Shown piece after piece: positions 50,351 through 50,858 of a DNA stretch of 50,858 nt. The notes under the pieces are model-generated. The model was not told the DNA's origin and searched no databases. It saw only the letters and a program-made list of their open reading frames with translations. Source of the stretch: Proteiniclasticum ruminis (GTDB taxonomy: Bacteria; Bacillota; Clostridia; Clostridiales; Clostridiaceae); assembly GCF_900115135.1 (NCBI RefSeq), contig NZ_FOVK01000014.1, positions 1 to 50,858 of the forward strand, written 5' to 3'. A program made the position numbers and the translations under genes. The stretch's first letter is position 1; every line of letters starts with the position of its first letter.

Positions 50351-50379
50351 AGTATATGCGTATAGATTGCTTTTTTCAA
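50351..50379 (-). promoter_or_regulatory. Promoter facing the CRISPR array
   Basis: On the minus strand, TTGAAA (50379-50374) and TATACT (50356-50351) are exactly 17 bases apart. Transcription would start near 50344 and run through the leader into the array. Confidence 0.7.
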
Positions 50380-50446
50380 GATACAAATCATAAATAACAT
50401 GCAACTTATTTTATCTTCACTGATGAGTATTTCCTGTTGAGTGCAA

Positions 50447-50486
50447 GTAAAAAGAGTGAGGCAGATTGCTGCTTCACTCTTTTTAC
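50447..50486. terminator. Strong bidirectional hairpin in gene-free sequence
   Basis: GTAAAAAGAGTGA (50447-50459) and TCACTCTTTTTAC (50474-50486) form a perfect 13-bp stem with inner GCAG/CTGC. It has the form of an intrinsic terminator, but no gene is seen on either side. It may end a transcript entering from beyond the window, or a lost cas operon. Confidence 0.7.
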
Positions 50487-50590
50487 ATCATTCCAATATG
50501 GTACTGTTTTGCTCTATTGAATTTGTCACGCTCGAATAATGTTGTTTCAAAATACAAATATAGTTCATTTTCCTCCACTCCTCTAACCCC

Positions 50591-50712
50591 CTATCCACCC
50601 CATTCTTGAATTGACTCAAGTTTCCACAATTGTTTATTCAATTCTTGTTTCCGCCTGTTTTTTATCCACATAAAGTTGTTTCAGAACACTTTTATCCACA
50701 TATTTATCCCAC
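50591..50712 (+). promoter_or_regulatory. DnaA-box group near the window end
   Basis: TTATCCACA occurs at 50662-50670 and 50692-50700 in the same orientation. Weaker matches are CTATCCACC (50591-50599), GTTTCCACA (50620-50628) and TTATCCCAC (50704-50712). The region from 50487 to the end is AT-rich and I see no gene in it. In Firmicutes such groups lie upstream of dnaA, but the window stops before that could be seen. Confidence 0.55.
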
Positions 50713-50858
50713 TCATTCACTCACACATTTCTCCTAGTTTTATTCGTTTACCCGATTTTTCTTCAGGAGTTTAACTGTCTAAACACAGTTAAATCAATAC
50801 TTTGAGCAGATTCGTAGCACGCATCAGTTCGGGAAATGATAGGATAAGAGACAATTTC

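Overview
The window looks like a low-to-mid GC Firmicute of the class Clostridia. The signs are strong AGGAGG ribosome sites with several TTG or GTG starts, a DUF4250 protein, a sodium-pump oxaloacetate decarboxylase joined to citrate lyase genes, cellobiose/chitobiose PTS genes, PerR-like and GntR-like control sites, and TTATCCACA-type DnaA boxes. No phage, transposase or plasmid gene was seen. I cannot name the genus.

Layout. 1-2 kb: tRNA-Lys, an iron-type alcohol dehydrogenase and an SRAP (HMCES/YedK) protein. 2-6.2 kb (minus strand): a P-loop kinase and a run of MFS, double-GNAT and MFS genes. 6.3-12.3 kb (plus strand): methyltransferase, membrane protein and SWIM protein, then an ABC-2 exporter. 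12.3-19.8 kb: a divergent beta-diglycoside (probably cellobiose/chitobiose) locus with PTS IIB, IIC and IIA, DUF3284, GH1, GH4, a ChbG deacetylase and a GntR/UTRA regulator. A TTGTACCAAT operator half is shared by both arms. 19.8-35.9 kb: housekeeping and stress genes. These are an old yellow enzyme, TcdA, MTA/SAH nucleosidase, M32 carboxypeptidase, SfsA, a zinc metallopeptidase, a DUF3048 lipoprotein, tRNA-Glu, WrbA, two glutathione peroxidases, a SpoT-like HD hydrolase, a dUTPase with an insertion, thioredoxin and OsmC.

35.9-47.7 kb is a complete citrate fermentation locus. CitMHS would import citrate. CitDEF would cleave it to acetate and oxaloacetate, with CitC, CitX and CitG making and loading the prosthetic group. 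A membrane decarboxylase (OadA, separate biotin carrier, OadB, an OadH-like protein and a 48-residue OadG-like peptide) would turn oxaloacetate into pyruvate while exporting sodium. A GntR/FCD protein beside citG is the likely regulator. Between the 48-residue gene and citD lies a GC-rich, strongly folding non-coding stretch of about 160 nt, which is the most unusual element here.

47.8-50.9 kb: a mannitol dehydrogenase/fructuronate reductase family gene, a one-helix small protein, a three-repeat CRISPR array of type I-C character with leader and promoter but no cas genes in view, and a gene-free AT-rich end with DnaA boxes. A second, denser DnaA-box cluster lies at 26.25-26.41 kb.
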